26,637 nucleotides of DNA from CAVYPR01 sp052145775 (GCA_052145775.1 JBKQNY010000178.1:1-26637), one strand, 5' to 3'; shown: positions 13,349 through 21,242, numbered from the stretch's first letter. Translations and numbers: made by a program. Notes: generated by a model not told the origin, from the letters alone.

Positions 13349-14964
13349 TCGAGGTGAAGGACATGAGCTTCACCTACGCGGGAGCGCCGACACCGGTCCT
13401 CTCCCACCTCGACCTGCGGCTCGAGGAGGGTGAGCTGTGCGTGGTGGTGGGCCGCACCGGATCGGGGAAATCCACCCTCTTGAAGACGTTCAACGGTCTG
13501 GTGCCGCACTTCACCGGCGGACGCATGTCCGGCGACGTCGTGGTCGACGGGCGCTCCACCCGCGACCACCCGCCGCGCCAGATGGCCGACGTGGTCGGCA
13601 TGGTCGCCCAGAACCCGGCGGCCAGCTTCGTCACCGACACCGTGGAGGACGAACTGGCCTACGCCATGGAGAACCTGGGCGTCGCCCCGCCGGCCATGCG
13701 CCGGCGGGTGGAGGACACCTTGGACCTCCTCGGCCTGCACGACCTGCGCTCCCGGCCGCTCGGCAGCCTCTCGGGGGGCCAGCAGCAGCGGGTGGCCATC
13801 GGTGCGGTGCTCACGGCGTCGCCCGGGGTCCTTGTGCTCGACGAGCCGACGTCGGCGCTCGACCCCGCCGCCGCCGAGGAGGTCCTGGCCGCCCTGGCCC
13901 GCCTCGTCCACGACCTCGGCCTCACGGTGGTGGTGGCCGAGCACCGGCTGGAGCGGGTGCTGCCCTTCGCCGACCGACTGGTGGTCGTCCCCGGCGGTGG
14001 GGAACCGGTGCGCGTCGGACCGCCCGGTGAGCTCATGGCCGACGCGCCGGTGGCCCCGCCGATCGTCGAACTGGGCCGGCTGGCGGGATGGCAGCCGCTC
14101 CCCCTCTCGGTGCGCGAGGCGCGGCGCTCGGCCGGTCCCCTCCGCGAGCGGCTGGCCCGCTCGGGGGCCCCGCCGGCCGATCGCATCCGCGACGCCGGCC
14201 GAGCGGTGGTGGAGCTGCGCAGGCTCTCGGTCACCTTCGGTGCGGTGCGGGCGCTCGCCGAGGTCGACCTGGCCGTCGACCGCGGCACGGTGGTGGCCCT
14301 CATGGGCCGCAACGGGTCGGGCAAGTCCACCCTGCTCGGCCAGATCGCAGGCATGCGGCGGCCCGACCGGGGCCAGGTGACGCTGCTGGGCCAGGACCCC
14401 GCGGGGCTCTCCCCCCGCCGACTGATCGCCGCGGCGGGGCTGGTCCCCCAGGACGCCGGCCTGCTGCTCTACAGCGACTCGGTGGCCACCGAGTGTGCGG
14501 CCGTCGACCACGACGCCGCGCTGGCCGAGGGCACCACCTCCGCCGCGCTCGACCGCGTGTTGCCCGGGGTCCCACGAGACCGCCATCCCCGGGACCTCTC
14601 CGAGGGCCAGCGGCTCGCCCTCGCCCTCGCCGTCGTGCTGGCCCCCGAGCCCCCGGTGGTCCTGCTCGACGAGCCCACCCGCGGTCTCGACTACCCGAGC
14701 AAGGACCGCCTCGTCGAGGTGTTGCGGCACCTGGCCGCCTCCGGCCACGCCGTGGTGGTGGCCACCCACGATGTGGAGCTGGTGGCCCGGGTGGCCGACC
14801 GGGCGGTGGTCCTGGCCGACGGGGAGGTGGTGGCCGACGGGCCGGCCCGCGACGTCGTGTGCCACTCGCCGGTGTTTGCCCCCCAGGTGGCCAAGGTCCT
14901 CTCCCCCGAGCCGTGGCTCACGGTCGACGAGGTGCGCGGCGCGCTCGCCGGGAGCCCGTCGTGA
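13345..14964 (+). CDS. ECF transporter fused ATPase (A-A')
   Basis: 539 residues from a GTG overlapping the previous stop (GTGA). Two ABC nucleotide-binding domains are in one chain. Domain 1 has Walker A GRTGSGKST (36-44), Q-loop AQNP, signature LSGGQQQR, Walker B LVLDEP with D166-E167, and the switch His in AEHR. Domain 2 has Walker A GRNGSGKST (321-329), Q-loop VPQDAG, signature LSEGQ (Glu replaces the first Gly of LSGGQ), Walker B VLLDEP with D442-E443, and ATHD. In group I and many actinobacterial ECF systems both ATPases are fused like this. It powers the T/S membrane complex from the cytoplasmic side. The weaker second signature suggests asymmetric ATP sites. Confidence 0.95.
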   Translation: MIEVKDMSFTYAGAPTPVLSHLDLRLEEGELCVVVGRTGSGKSTLLKTFNGLVPHFTGGRMSGDVVVDGRSTRDHPPRQMADVVGMVAQNPAASFVTDTVEDELAYAMENLGVAPPAMRRRVEDTLDLLGLHDLRSRPLGSLSGGQQQRVAIGAVLTASPGVLVLDEPTSALDPAAAEEVLAALARLVHDLGLTVVVAEHRLERVLPFADRLVVVPGGGEPVRVGPPGELMADAPVAPPIVELGRLAGWQPLPLSVREARRSAGPLRERLARSGAPPADRIRDAGRAVVELRRLSVTFGAVRALAEVDLAVDRGTVVALMGRNGSGKSTLLGQIAGMRRPDRGQVTLLGQDPAGLSPRRLIAAAGLVPQDAGLLLYSDSVATECAAVDHDAALAEGTTSAALDRVLPGVPRDRHPRDLSEGQRLALALAVVLAPEPPVVLLDEPTRGLDYPSKDRLVEVLRHLAASGHAVVVATHDVELVARVADRAVVLADGEVVADGPARDVVCHSPVFAPQVAKVLSPEPWLTVDEVRGALAGSPS

Positions 14965-15794
14965 CGCGGCACCGCCAGGTCCGGCCGCACGCCGTCAGGC
15001 CCGCCTTCGCACTGCGGCCGCGTGCGTCGGTGCTGCTGGGCGCGGCGTCGGCGGTCGGGCTCGTCGCCTTCTGCTGGCCGCTCTTCGCCCACGCGCAGGC
15101 CGGGCAGAACACCGCCCACTCGGCCGACGCCCCGTGGGTCTTCTTGGCCCTGGTGCCGCTCCTGCTCGCCGTCGTCGTGTCGGAGATCTCCGAGGGAACC
15201 CTCGACGCCAAGGCCGTGGCGCTGCTCGGGATCCTGGCCGCGTGCGGTGCGGCCCTGCGCATCCCGAGCCCGGGCATCGACGGGTTCGAGCCGCTGTGGT
15301 TCCTGGTGATCCTCTCGGGACGCGTCTTCGGGCGGGGCTTCGGCTTCGTGCTGGGGGCGACCGTGATCTTCACCTCGGCCCTCGTCACCGGCGGGGTGGG
15401 GCCGTGGCTGCCCTTCGAGATGCTGGGCGGCGCCTGGATGGGCCTGGTGGCCGGCTGCCTGCCGGCGGCCAGCGGCCGGCGTGAGGTGTTCCTGCTGGCC
15501 GGCTACGCCGTGGTGGCCTGCCTCCTCTACGGCGCCCTCCTCAACCTGTGGTTCTGGCCGTTCCTGGCCCAGGGGACCACCTTCGGCTTCGTGCCGGGCG
15601 CCGGTTTCGTGGAGAACCTCCACCGGTTCCTTCTCTTCGACCTCACCACCTCGCTCGGCTTCGACATCCCCAGAGCGGTCACCAACGCCGCGCTCATCGT
15701 GGTACTTGGACGTCCGGTCCTCGGCGCGCTCCGCCGGGTGTCCAAGCGCGCTTCCTTCGACCCCCTCGTGGAGTTCGTCCCGCCGTCCGGTTGA
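14961..15794 (+). CDS. ECF transporter S component, predicted cobalamin/corrinoid-specific
   Basis: 277 residues from a GTG overlapping the previous stop (GTGA). About six hydrophobic segments follow a basic N-terminus (SVLLGAASAVGLVAFCWPLF, FLALVPLLLAVVVS, AVALLGILAACGAAL, then the long FGRGFGFVLGATVIFTSAL region and later helices). The block ALRIPSPGIDGFEPLWF followed by TGGVGPWLPFEMLGGAWMG is the pattern I associate with CbrT-like S components; QueT- or ThiW-type S proteins are shorter. S components bind the vitamin at the outer face and topple in the membrane to deliver it. The B12 riboswitch and transcobalamin-like neighbours make cobalamin, cobinamide or another corrinoid the likely substrate. 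Specificity is inferred from context; the symbol cbrT is not assigned. Confidence 0.8.
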   Translation: MTRHRQVRPHAVRPAFALRPRASVLLGAASAVGLVAFCWPLFAHAQAGQNTAHSADAPWVFLALVPLLLAVVVSEISEGTLDAKAVALLGILAACGAALRIPSPGIDGFEPLWFLVILSGRVFGRGFGFVLGATVIFTSALVTGGVGPWLPFEMLGGAWMGLVAGCLPAASGRREVFLLAGYAVVACLLYGALLNLWFWPFLAQGTTFGFVPGAGFVENLHRFLLFDLTTSLGFDIPRAVTNAALIVVLGRPVLGALRRVSKRASFDPLVEFVPPSG

Positions 15795-15886
15795 GCGAAC
15801 CGTCCCGGGGCCGGCCCGCAGGTCGTGCTGGGGGCCCGATCGGCGAGGTGCGCGGACCGCGGGCCGCCCGACCGGCGTCGGAGTAC

Positions 15887-15915
15887 TTGCAAAGAGTTCG
15901 CAACTACGTCAGAGT
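15887..15915 (+). promoter_or_regulatory. Nur-type operator and promoter of the NiCoT gene
   Basis: TTGCAA (15887-15892), five bases, TCGCAA (15898-15903) matches the Nur (nickel-dependent Fur-family) operator reported in Streptomyces, tTGCaa-N5-ttGCAA, at all but one base. TTGCAA can also act as a -35; 17 bases on, CAGAGT (15910-15915) could be the -10, with transcription starting at about the ATG at 15922 (leaderless). The operator would therefore overlap the promoter and repress it when nickel is plentiful. Confidence 0.7.
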
Positions 15916-15921
15916 AGCGAC

Positions 15922-17046
15922 ATGGCGCCCGCCGCCTCCGGCCGACTGAGCCGCCTCAGGACGTCCTTCTCCCGCGCCGAGCGTCGTCGGGCCGGCTGGA
16001 TGTTCGCCTCGATCCTGGCCCTGCACGTGGTGGGGTTCGGCGTCCTGCTCGCCTTCGTGATCCCCCACCACTACAGGGGCCTCGGGATCGGGGTGGGGGT
16101 GCTGGCGTACACGCTGGGCCTGCGGCACGCCTTCGACGCCGACCACATCGCGGCGATCGACAACACCACCCGCAAGCTCCTCCATGACCGCCAGGGGGAC
16201 GAGGGACGGAGACGACCGCTGGCCGTCGGCTACTTCTTCTCCCTGGGCCACTCGAGCGTGGTCGTCGCCGTCGGCGCGGGGATCGTGCTCGCCGAGAAGG
16301 CCGTCTACGGCGCGGTCTCCCACCCCCACTCGGGACTCGAGCAGTTCGGTGGCATCTTCGGCACCGCGGTGTCCGCGTCCTTCCTCTACTTGATCGCCCT
16401 GTTGAACGTGGTCGTCCTGGCCGGGATCTGGGGTGTTCTCCGGTCGATGCGTACGGGAAGCTACGACGAGTCCGAGCTGGAGCAGCGGCTGTCCCAGCGC
16501 GGGCTGATGAACCGCTTCTTCGGGGGCTGGATGCGCTCGATCACCTCCGAGCGGCAGATGTACCCGGTGGGCGTGGTGTTCGGCCTGGGCTTCGACACGG
16601 CCACCGAGGTGGCCCTGCTGGCCACCACCGCACTGCTGGCCACGCGTGCGCTGCCGTGGTACTCGATCATGTGCCTGCCCGTCCTGTTCACGGCAGGGAT
16701 GTCGCTCCTCGACACCGCCGACGGCTGCTTCATGAACGTCGCCTACGGCTGGGCCTTCTTCAACCCGGTCCGCAAGGTCTATTACAACCTGACGATCACC
16801 GGCCTGTCGGTGGCCATCTGCCTGTTCATCGGCACCGTCGAGGTGCTCTCCCTGCTCCCCTCCGAGCTGCATCTTCGAGGACCGTTCTGGCACGCCGTGG
16901 CCGGCTTCAACATCAACGCCGCGGGCTTCGTGATCGTGGGGTTGTTCCTCTTCACCTGGGCCGCGGCCCTCGCCGTCTGGCGGCTCGGCCGGGTGGAGGA
17001 GCGGTGGGGAGCCCGCCTCCGGGCCGCCGAGGGCTCGGCCACCTAG
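15922..17046 (+). CDS. Nickel/cobalt permease, NiCoT family (HoxN/NixA-like)
   Basis: 374 residues. The defining NiCoT motif RHAFDADHI is at 68-76 (metal-binding His69, Asp72, Asp74, His75), followed by FFSLGHSSVVV, LGFDTATE and GMSLLDTADG, the other three family signatures, within about eight membrane helices. NiCoT proteins are secondary transporters that take up Ni2+ and/or Co2+ with high affinity. Motifs alone do not separate nickel from cobalt preference. The Nur-like operator upstream argues for nickel control, while the neighbouring B12-uptake operon would make cobalt use equally logical. No Shine-Dalgarno is seen before the ATG, in line with the leaderless promoter. It is separated by 127 bases from the ECF S gene and is convergent with the DUF5996 gene. 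Confidence 0.95.
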   Translation: MAPAASGRLSRLRTSFSRAERRRAGWMFASILALHVVGFGVLLAFVIPHHYRGLGIGVGVLAYTLGLRHAFDADHIAAIDNTTRKLLHDRQGDEGRRRPLAVGYFFSLGHSSVVVAVGAGIVLAEKAVYGAVSHPHSGLEQFGGIFGTAVSASFLYLIALLNVVVLAGIWGVLRSMRTGSYDESELEQRLSQRGLMNRFFGGWMRSITSERQMYPVGVVFGLGFDTATEVALLATTALLATRALPWYSIMCLPVLFTAGMSLLDTADGCFMNVAYGWAFFNPVRKVYYNLTITGLSVAICLFIGTVEVLSLLPSELHLRGPFWHAVAGFNINAAGFVIVGLFLFTWAAALAVWRLGRVEERWGARLRAAEGSAT

Positions 17047-17048
17047 GG

Positions 17049-17063
17049 GTCCGGGGCGCGGAC
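17049..17063. terminator. Short hairpin between convergent genes
   Basis: GTCCG (17049-17053), a 5-base loop and CGGAC (17059-17063) lie in the 26-base gap between the NiCoT stop and the stop of the DUF5996 gene. The stem is only 5 bp and has no U-tract, so this is a weak candidate for a shared terminator. Confidence 0.3.
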
Positions 17064-17072
17064 AACCGACGC

Positions 17073-18002
17073 TCAGACCAGCGGCGAAGGTGTCCCCTGC
17101 GCGCTCTTTGACAGGTCGGGGTCCCAGCCGCACAGGGCACAGCTTTGGGCGACGGCCGAGCGGCAGAAGGCGAGCGCCGTGGCGTGCGGATCCTCGGCGG
17201 CGATCACGTCGTCCCAGTCGAGGACGAACTCGCCGAGCGCCCCGTCCCAGCGGGCGGCGGAAGGGGAAAGCGACGCCGTGGCGTAGCCGGCCGGCGCCGG
17301 CGAGGCGTAGGCGTAGAAGGCGGCGCGGGGGTGGCGGGCGTCGCCGGGCCACCACCCCAGCGCGATGTGCTCGTCGTTGTCCGAGTTCCGGGTGATGAAG
17401 TCGTCGGACCGCGGCGCCATCGGCCGGCCGTTGTAAAGGCCGACGGCGAGGTCGAACGACCCCCACCAGGCGATGACCGGGGTGCTCCGGCCGCGGAACG
17501 GGGCACGCGCCGCGGCCAGCACCAGGGCGGCCCGCCCGGCCGCCACGAGGTACCGCTCGACCCGGGCCTTGTCGTAGGTGGCGTGCTCGGTGTCCTCGTC
17601 CAGCCGGACCTCCCAGGGCACCTCCTGCGGCCGGGTGTTGATCGGCACCGGGCCGGCCAGCTCGGCCACGGCCCCGAGGAGCTCGCGGGTCACATCCCCC
17701 ACCGGCCGGTCCGGGGTGAGGGGGACCCGACGGGCCCGGCCGTTCGTGTGCTCGACCACCGCCTCGTGCGCGCGCAGGTCGAGGGCGACGACGAACCCAC
17801 CCGAACCGTCGGGCGCGCGAAGCAGCAGCGTCTCCCAGCCGCGGGCCGTCAGGCGCAGGCCCACGTGGGCCAGCTGCCACTCCGGCGGGGCGAGGGCGGC
17901 AGACAGCTTGCCGAGCACCTGGGTGTGGGCGTGGAGCGTGTCGCAGGTGGCGCGCCATGTCTCGTAGGGGAGGGCGGGCCAGTCCTTCCCTGCCGGTCCC
18001 AC
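17073..18002 (-). CDS. DUF5996 family protein
   Basis: 309 residues from a GTG at 18002, with GAGG about 8 bases upstream. The opening WPALPYETWRATCDTLHAHTQVLGKL, the TRPQEVPWEVRLDEDTEHATYD block and the late WWGSFDLAVGLYNGR, then DEHIALGWWPGD and FYAYASPAP, are the conserved blocks of the DUF5996 family as I know it, a cytoplasmic, soluble protein of unknown function common in actinobacteria and proteobacteria. There is no signal peptide or membrane segment. It is the last gene of a minus-strand run, 8 bases after the dioxygenase stop, so the two are probably co-translated. Three cysteines near the C-terminus (CRSAVAQSCALCGWD) could bind metal, which is speculative. Confidence 0.8.
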   Translation of the reverse strand: MGPAGKDWPALPYETWRATCDTLHAHTQVLGKLSAALAPPEWQLAHVGLRLTARGWETLLLRAPDGSGGFVVALDLRAHEAVVEHTNGRARRVPLTPDRPVGDVTRELLGAVAELAGPVPINTRPQEVPWEVRLDEDTEHATYDKARVERYLVAAGRAALVLAAARAPFRGRSTPVIAWWGSFDLAVGLYNGRPMAPRSDDFITRNSDNDEHIALGWWPGDARHPRAAFYAYASPAPAGYATASLSPSAARWDGALGEFVLDWDDVIAAEDPHATALAFCRSAVAQSCALCGWDPDLSKSAQGTPSPLV

Positions 18003-18010
18003 CGTCGGCC

Positions 18011-18865
18011 TCAGAGGTTGGTCTCGTCCGGCGGGACGTGCGGGAGGGCCGGGGCTCCCCGGCCGCTAGTCGGGGGGAGGGGCGGGGCGTCGAGGGTGTA
18101 GGAGGTCATCGAGAGGGAGCCGTAGGCGCAGCCCTCCACCAGCACCTCGGCGTTGCGGCCGGCCGCGGCCGCCAGGCCGGCCAGGTAGAGGAGCGGCAGG
18201 AAGTGGTCGGGGGTGGGGGCGGCCAGGCGGTAGTCAGGGTGGTCGCACAGGCCGGCGGCCGAGTGGGGGTCGCCGGTCATGGCCTCCAGCGCCGCCTCGT
18301 CGAAACCGCGGGCCCACTCGGTGCCCTCGTCGGGCAGCCGCTGGTCGATCCGGCGCAGGTTGTGGACCACGTTGCCGCTGGCCAGGATGAGGACTCCCTC
18401 GCGCCGCAGCGGGGCCAGCCGGGCCCCGAGGTCGAGGTGGTAGTCGGCCGGCTGGTCGGCGTTGACCGAGAGCTGGACGACCGGGACCGTGGCATCGGGG
18501 TACAGATGGACCAGCACCGACCAGGCGCCGTGGTCGATGCCCCAGCTGTCGTGGTCGAGCCCCACCCACAACGGGTCGGCCACCTCGGCCACCCGGGCGG
18601 CCAGCGCCGGATCACCGGGGGCCGGGTACTCGACGGCGAAGAGCTCGTCGGGGAAGCCGAAGAAGTCGTGGATGGTGCGGGGACGGTCCATGGCCGTCAC
18701 CGCCGTGGCGTTGACGTACCAGTGGGCCGACACCACCAGGATCGCCCGCGGCGGGGGAATGGCGGCCGCGAACCCACGCCAGGCCTCGGTGAAGCGGTTG
18801 TGCTCCAGGGCGTTCATCGGGCTGCCGTGACCGAGGAAGGCCGCCGGCATCTCTTGGTCGGCCAT
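18011..18865 (-). CDS. Class III extradiol dioxygenase, LigB/YgiD (DODA) family
   Basis: 284 residues from the ATG at 18865. FLGHGSPMNAL (10-20, His13), VVSAHWYV (44-51, His48), WGIDHGAW (108-115, His112) and PTPDHFLPLLYLAG near residue 225 are the conserved blocks of the 4,5-DOPA-dioxygenase-like family, with the histidines that bind the metal and do acid-base catalysis. Plant DODA and E. coli YgiD open catechol rings such as DOPA; YgiD is Zn-containing with low activity. The natural substrate here is unknown. The gene begins 12 bases after the histidine kinase stop, in the same direction, which suggests it is part of the two-component operon. The C-terminal 25 residues are Pro-rich and variable. 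Confidence 0.92.
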   Translation of the reverse strand: MADQEMPAAFLGHGSPMNALEHNRFTEAWRGFAAAIPPPRAILVVSAHWYVNATAVTAMDRPRTIHDFFGFPDELFAVEYPAPGDPALAARVAEVADPLWVGLDHDSWGIDHGAWSVLVHLYPDATVPVVQLSVNADQPADYHLDLGARLAPLRREGVLILASGNVVHNLRRIDQRLPDEGTEWARGFDEAALEAMTGDPHSAAGLCDHPDYRLAAPTPDHFLPLLYLAGLAAAAGRNAEVLVEGCAYGSLSMTSYTLDAPPLPPTSGRGAPALPHVPPDETNL

Positions 18866-18877
18866 GCGCCGTCGACC

Positions 18878-20392
18878 CTAGCCCGCAGACGGCGCCGGAT
18901 CGGCAGTGACCGGCAGTGCCGTCGGGAGGCGGACCGTGACCACGGTTCCCCCGCCCGGGCGGTTCGCCGCCGCCACCCCGCCGCCGTGGGCGGCCACCAC
19001 CGCGGCCACGATGGCCAGGCCGAGCCCGGTGCCCCCGCGGGAGCGGGCCGGGTCGGCGCGGTAGAAGCGCTCGAAGATCCGGCCGACGTCCTCCCCCAGC
19101 CCCGGGCCACGGTCGGCCACCTCCAGCACCGCGGCGCGCCGCCCGTCCTCCCCCACCTCGGAGACCGAGACCGACACGGTCGCCACCGTGCCTTCGGGGG
19201 TGTGGGCCCGCACGTTGGCCAGGAGGTTGTCCACCACCTGGCGCAGACGCGCCTCGTCGCCGACCACCTCGACGGGGCCGCTCGCCACCAGGGAGACCGG
19301 CCAGGCCGCGCCCACGGCGGCCGCCGTGCGCACCGCCTCTGCGCCGACGGCGACGAGGTCGACCGCACGGCGCTCGAGGGGACGCCCCTCGTCGAGCCGG
19401 GCCAGGAGGAGCAGGTCCTCCACCAGCGTCTTCATGCGGGAGGTCTCCCCCCGGATGCCACCCATCACCCGCTGGAGGTCCTCAGGGCGCTCGCTCGCCC
19501 CCCGCTCGAACAGCTCTGCATAGGCGGAGACGGCGGCCAGCGGGGTGCGCAACTCGTGGGAGGCGTCGGCCACGAACCGCCGCATGTGCTCCTCCGAGGC
19601 GCGCAGGCGCGCCTCGGTGGCGTCCCGCTGGGCGAAGGCCTGCTGGATCCGGCCCAGCATGAGGTTGAGGGTCCGGGCCAGCTTCCCCACCTCGGTCCGG
19701 TCGTTCTCCCCCGGCACCCGCTGGTCGAGGCCGCCCTCGGCGATCCGCTCGGCGGTCTCCTCCACGTCGGCCAGAGGCCGCAGGCCGACCCGGACCAGCC
19801 ACAGGCCCAGCAGCACCGCCGCGGCCAGGGCCACGGCCGCCACCACCAGCTCGATCAGCACCAGGCGGTCGAGGGTGGTCCCGGTCCCCGACAGCGACAT
19901 GCCGAGCACCAGGGCGCCCCCGCCGGGCCGCTCGACCGCCAGGACCCGGACGGGCGCACCGCCCGCGGCGGTCGTCGGGACGGTGAAGAACACCTCGGGG
20001 GGGGCGTCCCCTGTCGAGGCGTACCCGGTGATCTTGGCGGGGAGCCTGGGCGCGAACGACGACCCTCCCTGCTGGTAGCCGGGGAAGGACTCGGTGACCG
20101 TGCCCCGGGGCCCGCGCAGCTCGACCGACACCCCGGGCGCGTCGTCGCGCACGGCCGGCGGCGGCTGTGTGCCCTGCTGCGACCCGGCCCCCTCGCCCGC
20201 CGGCGGGCCGCCGCCCATCGGGAAGCCCCCGCTGCCCGGCTCCTGCAGGGAGGCGGCGGTCTGCTGAAGGCTCTGGTCGACCCGGCCGTAGAGGAAGGAG
20301 CGCAAGGCGGAGTAGGTGGCCACCCCGGAGACCACCAGAGCCACCAGGGCAATGGCCGCCACCGCCAGCAGCAGCCGGCTGCGGAGCGACAC
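18878..20392 (-). CDS. Sensor histidine kinase (HAMP-containing, MprB/TcrY-like)
   Basis: 504 residues from a GTG that directly abuts the response regulator stop. Two membrane helices (about 7-29 and 180-202) enclose an extracellular sensor of about 150 residues rich in Gly/Pro/Gln (about 50-85), followed by HAMP (RPLADVEETAERIAEGGLDQRV), the phospho-acceptor block FVADASHELRTPLAAV with His279, and an HATPase_c domain with the N box (RQVVDNLLANVRAHTPEG), DRGPGLG, IFERFYRADPARSRGGTGLGLAIV and a final Gly-rich block. Domain order and length fit orthodox class I kinases. The signal is unknown; the external loop has no recognised domain. It pairs with the regulator encoded immediately upstream. 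Confidence 0.96.
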   Translation of the reverse strand: MSLRSRLLLAVAAIALVALVVSGVATYSALRSFLYGRVDQSLQQTAASLQEPGSGGFPMGGGPPAGEGAGSQQGTQPPPAVRDDAPGVSVELRGPRGTVTESFPGYQQGGSSFAPRLPAKITGYASTGDAPPEVFFTVPTTAAGGAPVRVLAVERPGGGALVLGMSLSGTGTTLDRLVLIELVVAAVALAAAVLLGLWLVRVGLRPLADVEETAERIAEGGLDQRVPGENDRTEVGKLARTLNLMLGRIQQAFAQRDATEARLRASEEHMRRFVADASHELRTPLAAVSAYAELFERGASERPEDLQRVMGGIRGETSRMKTLVEDLLLLARLDEGRPLERRAVDLVAVGAEAVRTAAAVGAAWPVSLVASGPVEVVGDEARLRQVVDNLLANVRAHTPEGTVATVSVSVSEVGEDGRRAAVLEVADRGPGLGEDVGRIFERFYRADPARSRGGTGLGLAIVAAVVAAHGGGVAAANRPGGGTVVTVRLPTALPVTADPAPSAG

Positions 20393-21097
20393 CTAGCCCT
20401 CCGGGGCCGGCTCGCGCAGGGTGTAGCCGACCAGCCGGATGGTGTGGATCAGCGGCGGGCCGTGCTTCTCGAGCTTCTTTCGCAGGTAGCTCACGTAGGT
20501 CTCCACCACGTTGGGCTCCCCGTCGAAGTCGTAGTGCCAGACGTGGTCGAGGATCTGGGGCTTGGAAAGCACCCGCCGGGGGTTGAGCAGGAAGTAGCGC
20601 AGCAGGTTGAACTCGGTAGCCGTGAGCTGAATGGGGACCCCAACCCGGCGCACCTCGTGGGTTCCCTCGTCCAGCTCCACGTAGCTGAAGCGCAGCACGC
20701 CGTCGTCCTCGTCGCCGAGGGTCCGGTGGAGGATGACCCGGACGCGGGCGATCAGCTCGGCCAGCGAGAACGGCTTGGTGACGTAGTCGTCGCCTCCCAC
20801 GGTAAGGCCGGTGAGCTTGTCGTCGAGCGCGTCGCGGGCGGTGAGGAAGACCACCGGCACCCGGATCCCGTCCGCCCGGAGCCGCCGGGTCACCTCGAGG
20901 CCGTCGAGGTCGGGCAGCATCACGTCGAGGACGATCAGGTCCGGGGTCCGCTCCTGGGCGGCGGCCAGGGCCGAACGGCCGTTGGTCGCCTCCTCGACGT
21001 CGAACCCCTCGTAGCGGAGCGACGTGGCCACCGAGTCCACGATGGACGGCTCGTCGTCCACCACCAAGACCCGGCGCCGATGGTCCTGTTCAGTCAC
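20393..21097 (-). CDS. OmpR/PhoB-family response regulator
   Basis: 234 residues from a GTG at 21097 preceded by a strong AGGAGGT (6 bases upstream), which decides this start over the longer open frame reaching 21235. The receiver domain (about 9-120) has the acidic pair Asp14-Asp15, phospho-acceptor Asp58 in LIVLDVMLPDLDG, Thr86 in FLTARD and Lys108 in TKPFS. The C-terminal winged helix (about 135-228) has ELDEGTHEVRR, LTATEFNLLRYFLLNPRRVLSK and the recognition helix NVVETYVSYLRKKLEKHG. It is a DNA-binding regulator phosphorylated by the kinase encoded next. Its stop TAG is followed immediately by the kinase GTG. Paired direct repeats upstream (21203-21242) are candidates for its own operator. 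Confidence 0.96.
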   Translation of the reverse strand: MTEQDHRRRVLVVDDEPSIVDSVATSLRYEGFDVEEATNGRSALAAAQERTPDLIVLDVMLPDLDGLEVTRRLRADGIRVPVVFLTARDALDDKLTGLTVGGDDYVTKPFSLAELIARVRVILHRTLGDEDDGVLRFSYVELDEGTHEVRRVGVPIQLTATEFNLLRYFLLNPRRVLSKPQILDHVWHYDFDGEPNVVETYVSYLRKKLEKHGPPLIHTIRLVGYTLREPAPEG

Positions 21098-21202
21098 GTG
21101 ACCACCTCCTGTCGCCAGGATCGCACGCCCGGCTTCCCGTCCGCAGTGCACGGCCTGTGAGCCGGCTGTGAACGCTGGGCACCGCCCCACCAGTTCTAAC
21201 CG

Positions 21203-21242
21203 GGGACATTCCCTGACAGAAGGATTCCGGGACACCCCTGAC
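21203..21242. promoter_or_regulatory. Imperfect direct repeat upstream of the response regulator
   Basis: GGGACATTCCCTGAC (21203-21217) and GGGACACCCCTGAC (21229-21242) are two similar boxes about 26 bp apart, roughly 105-145 bases upstream of the regulator start and on the face shared with the large repeat protein gene. OmpR-type regulators bind direct repeats, so autoregulation is possible. No known motif is claimed. Confidence 0.35.

Noticed and set aside
21098..21235. N-terminal extension of the response regulator
   Set aside because: It lacks family similarity, and AGGAGGT precisely precedes the GTG at 21097.
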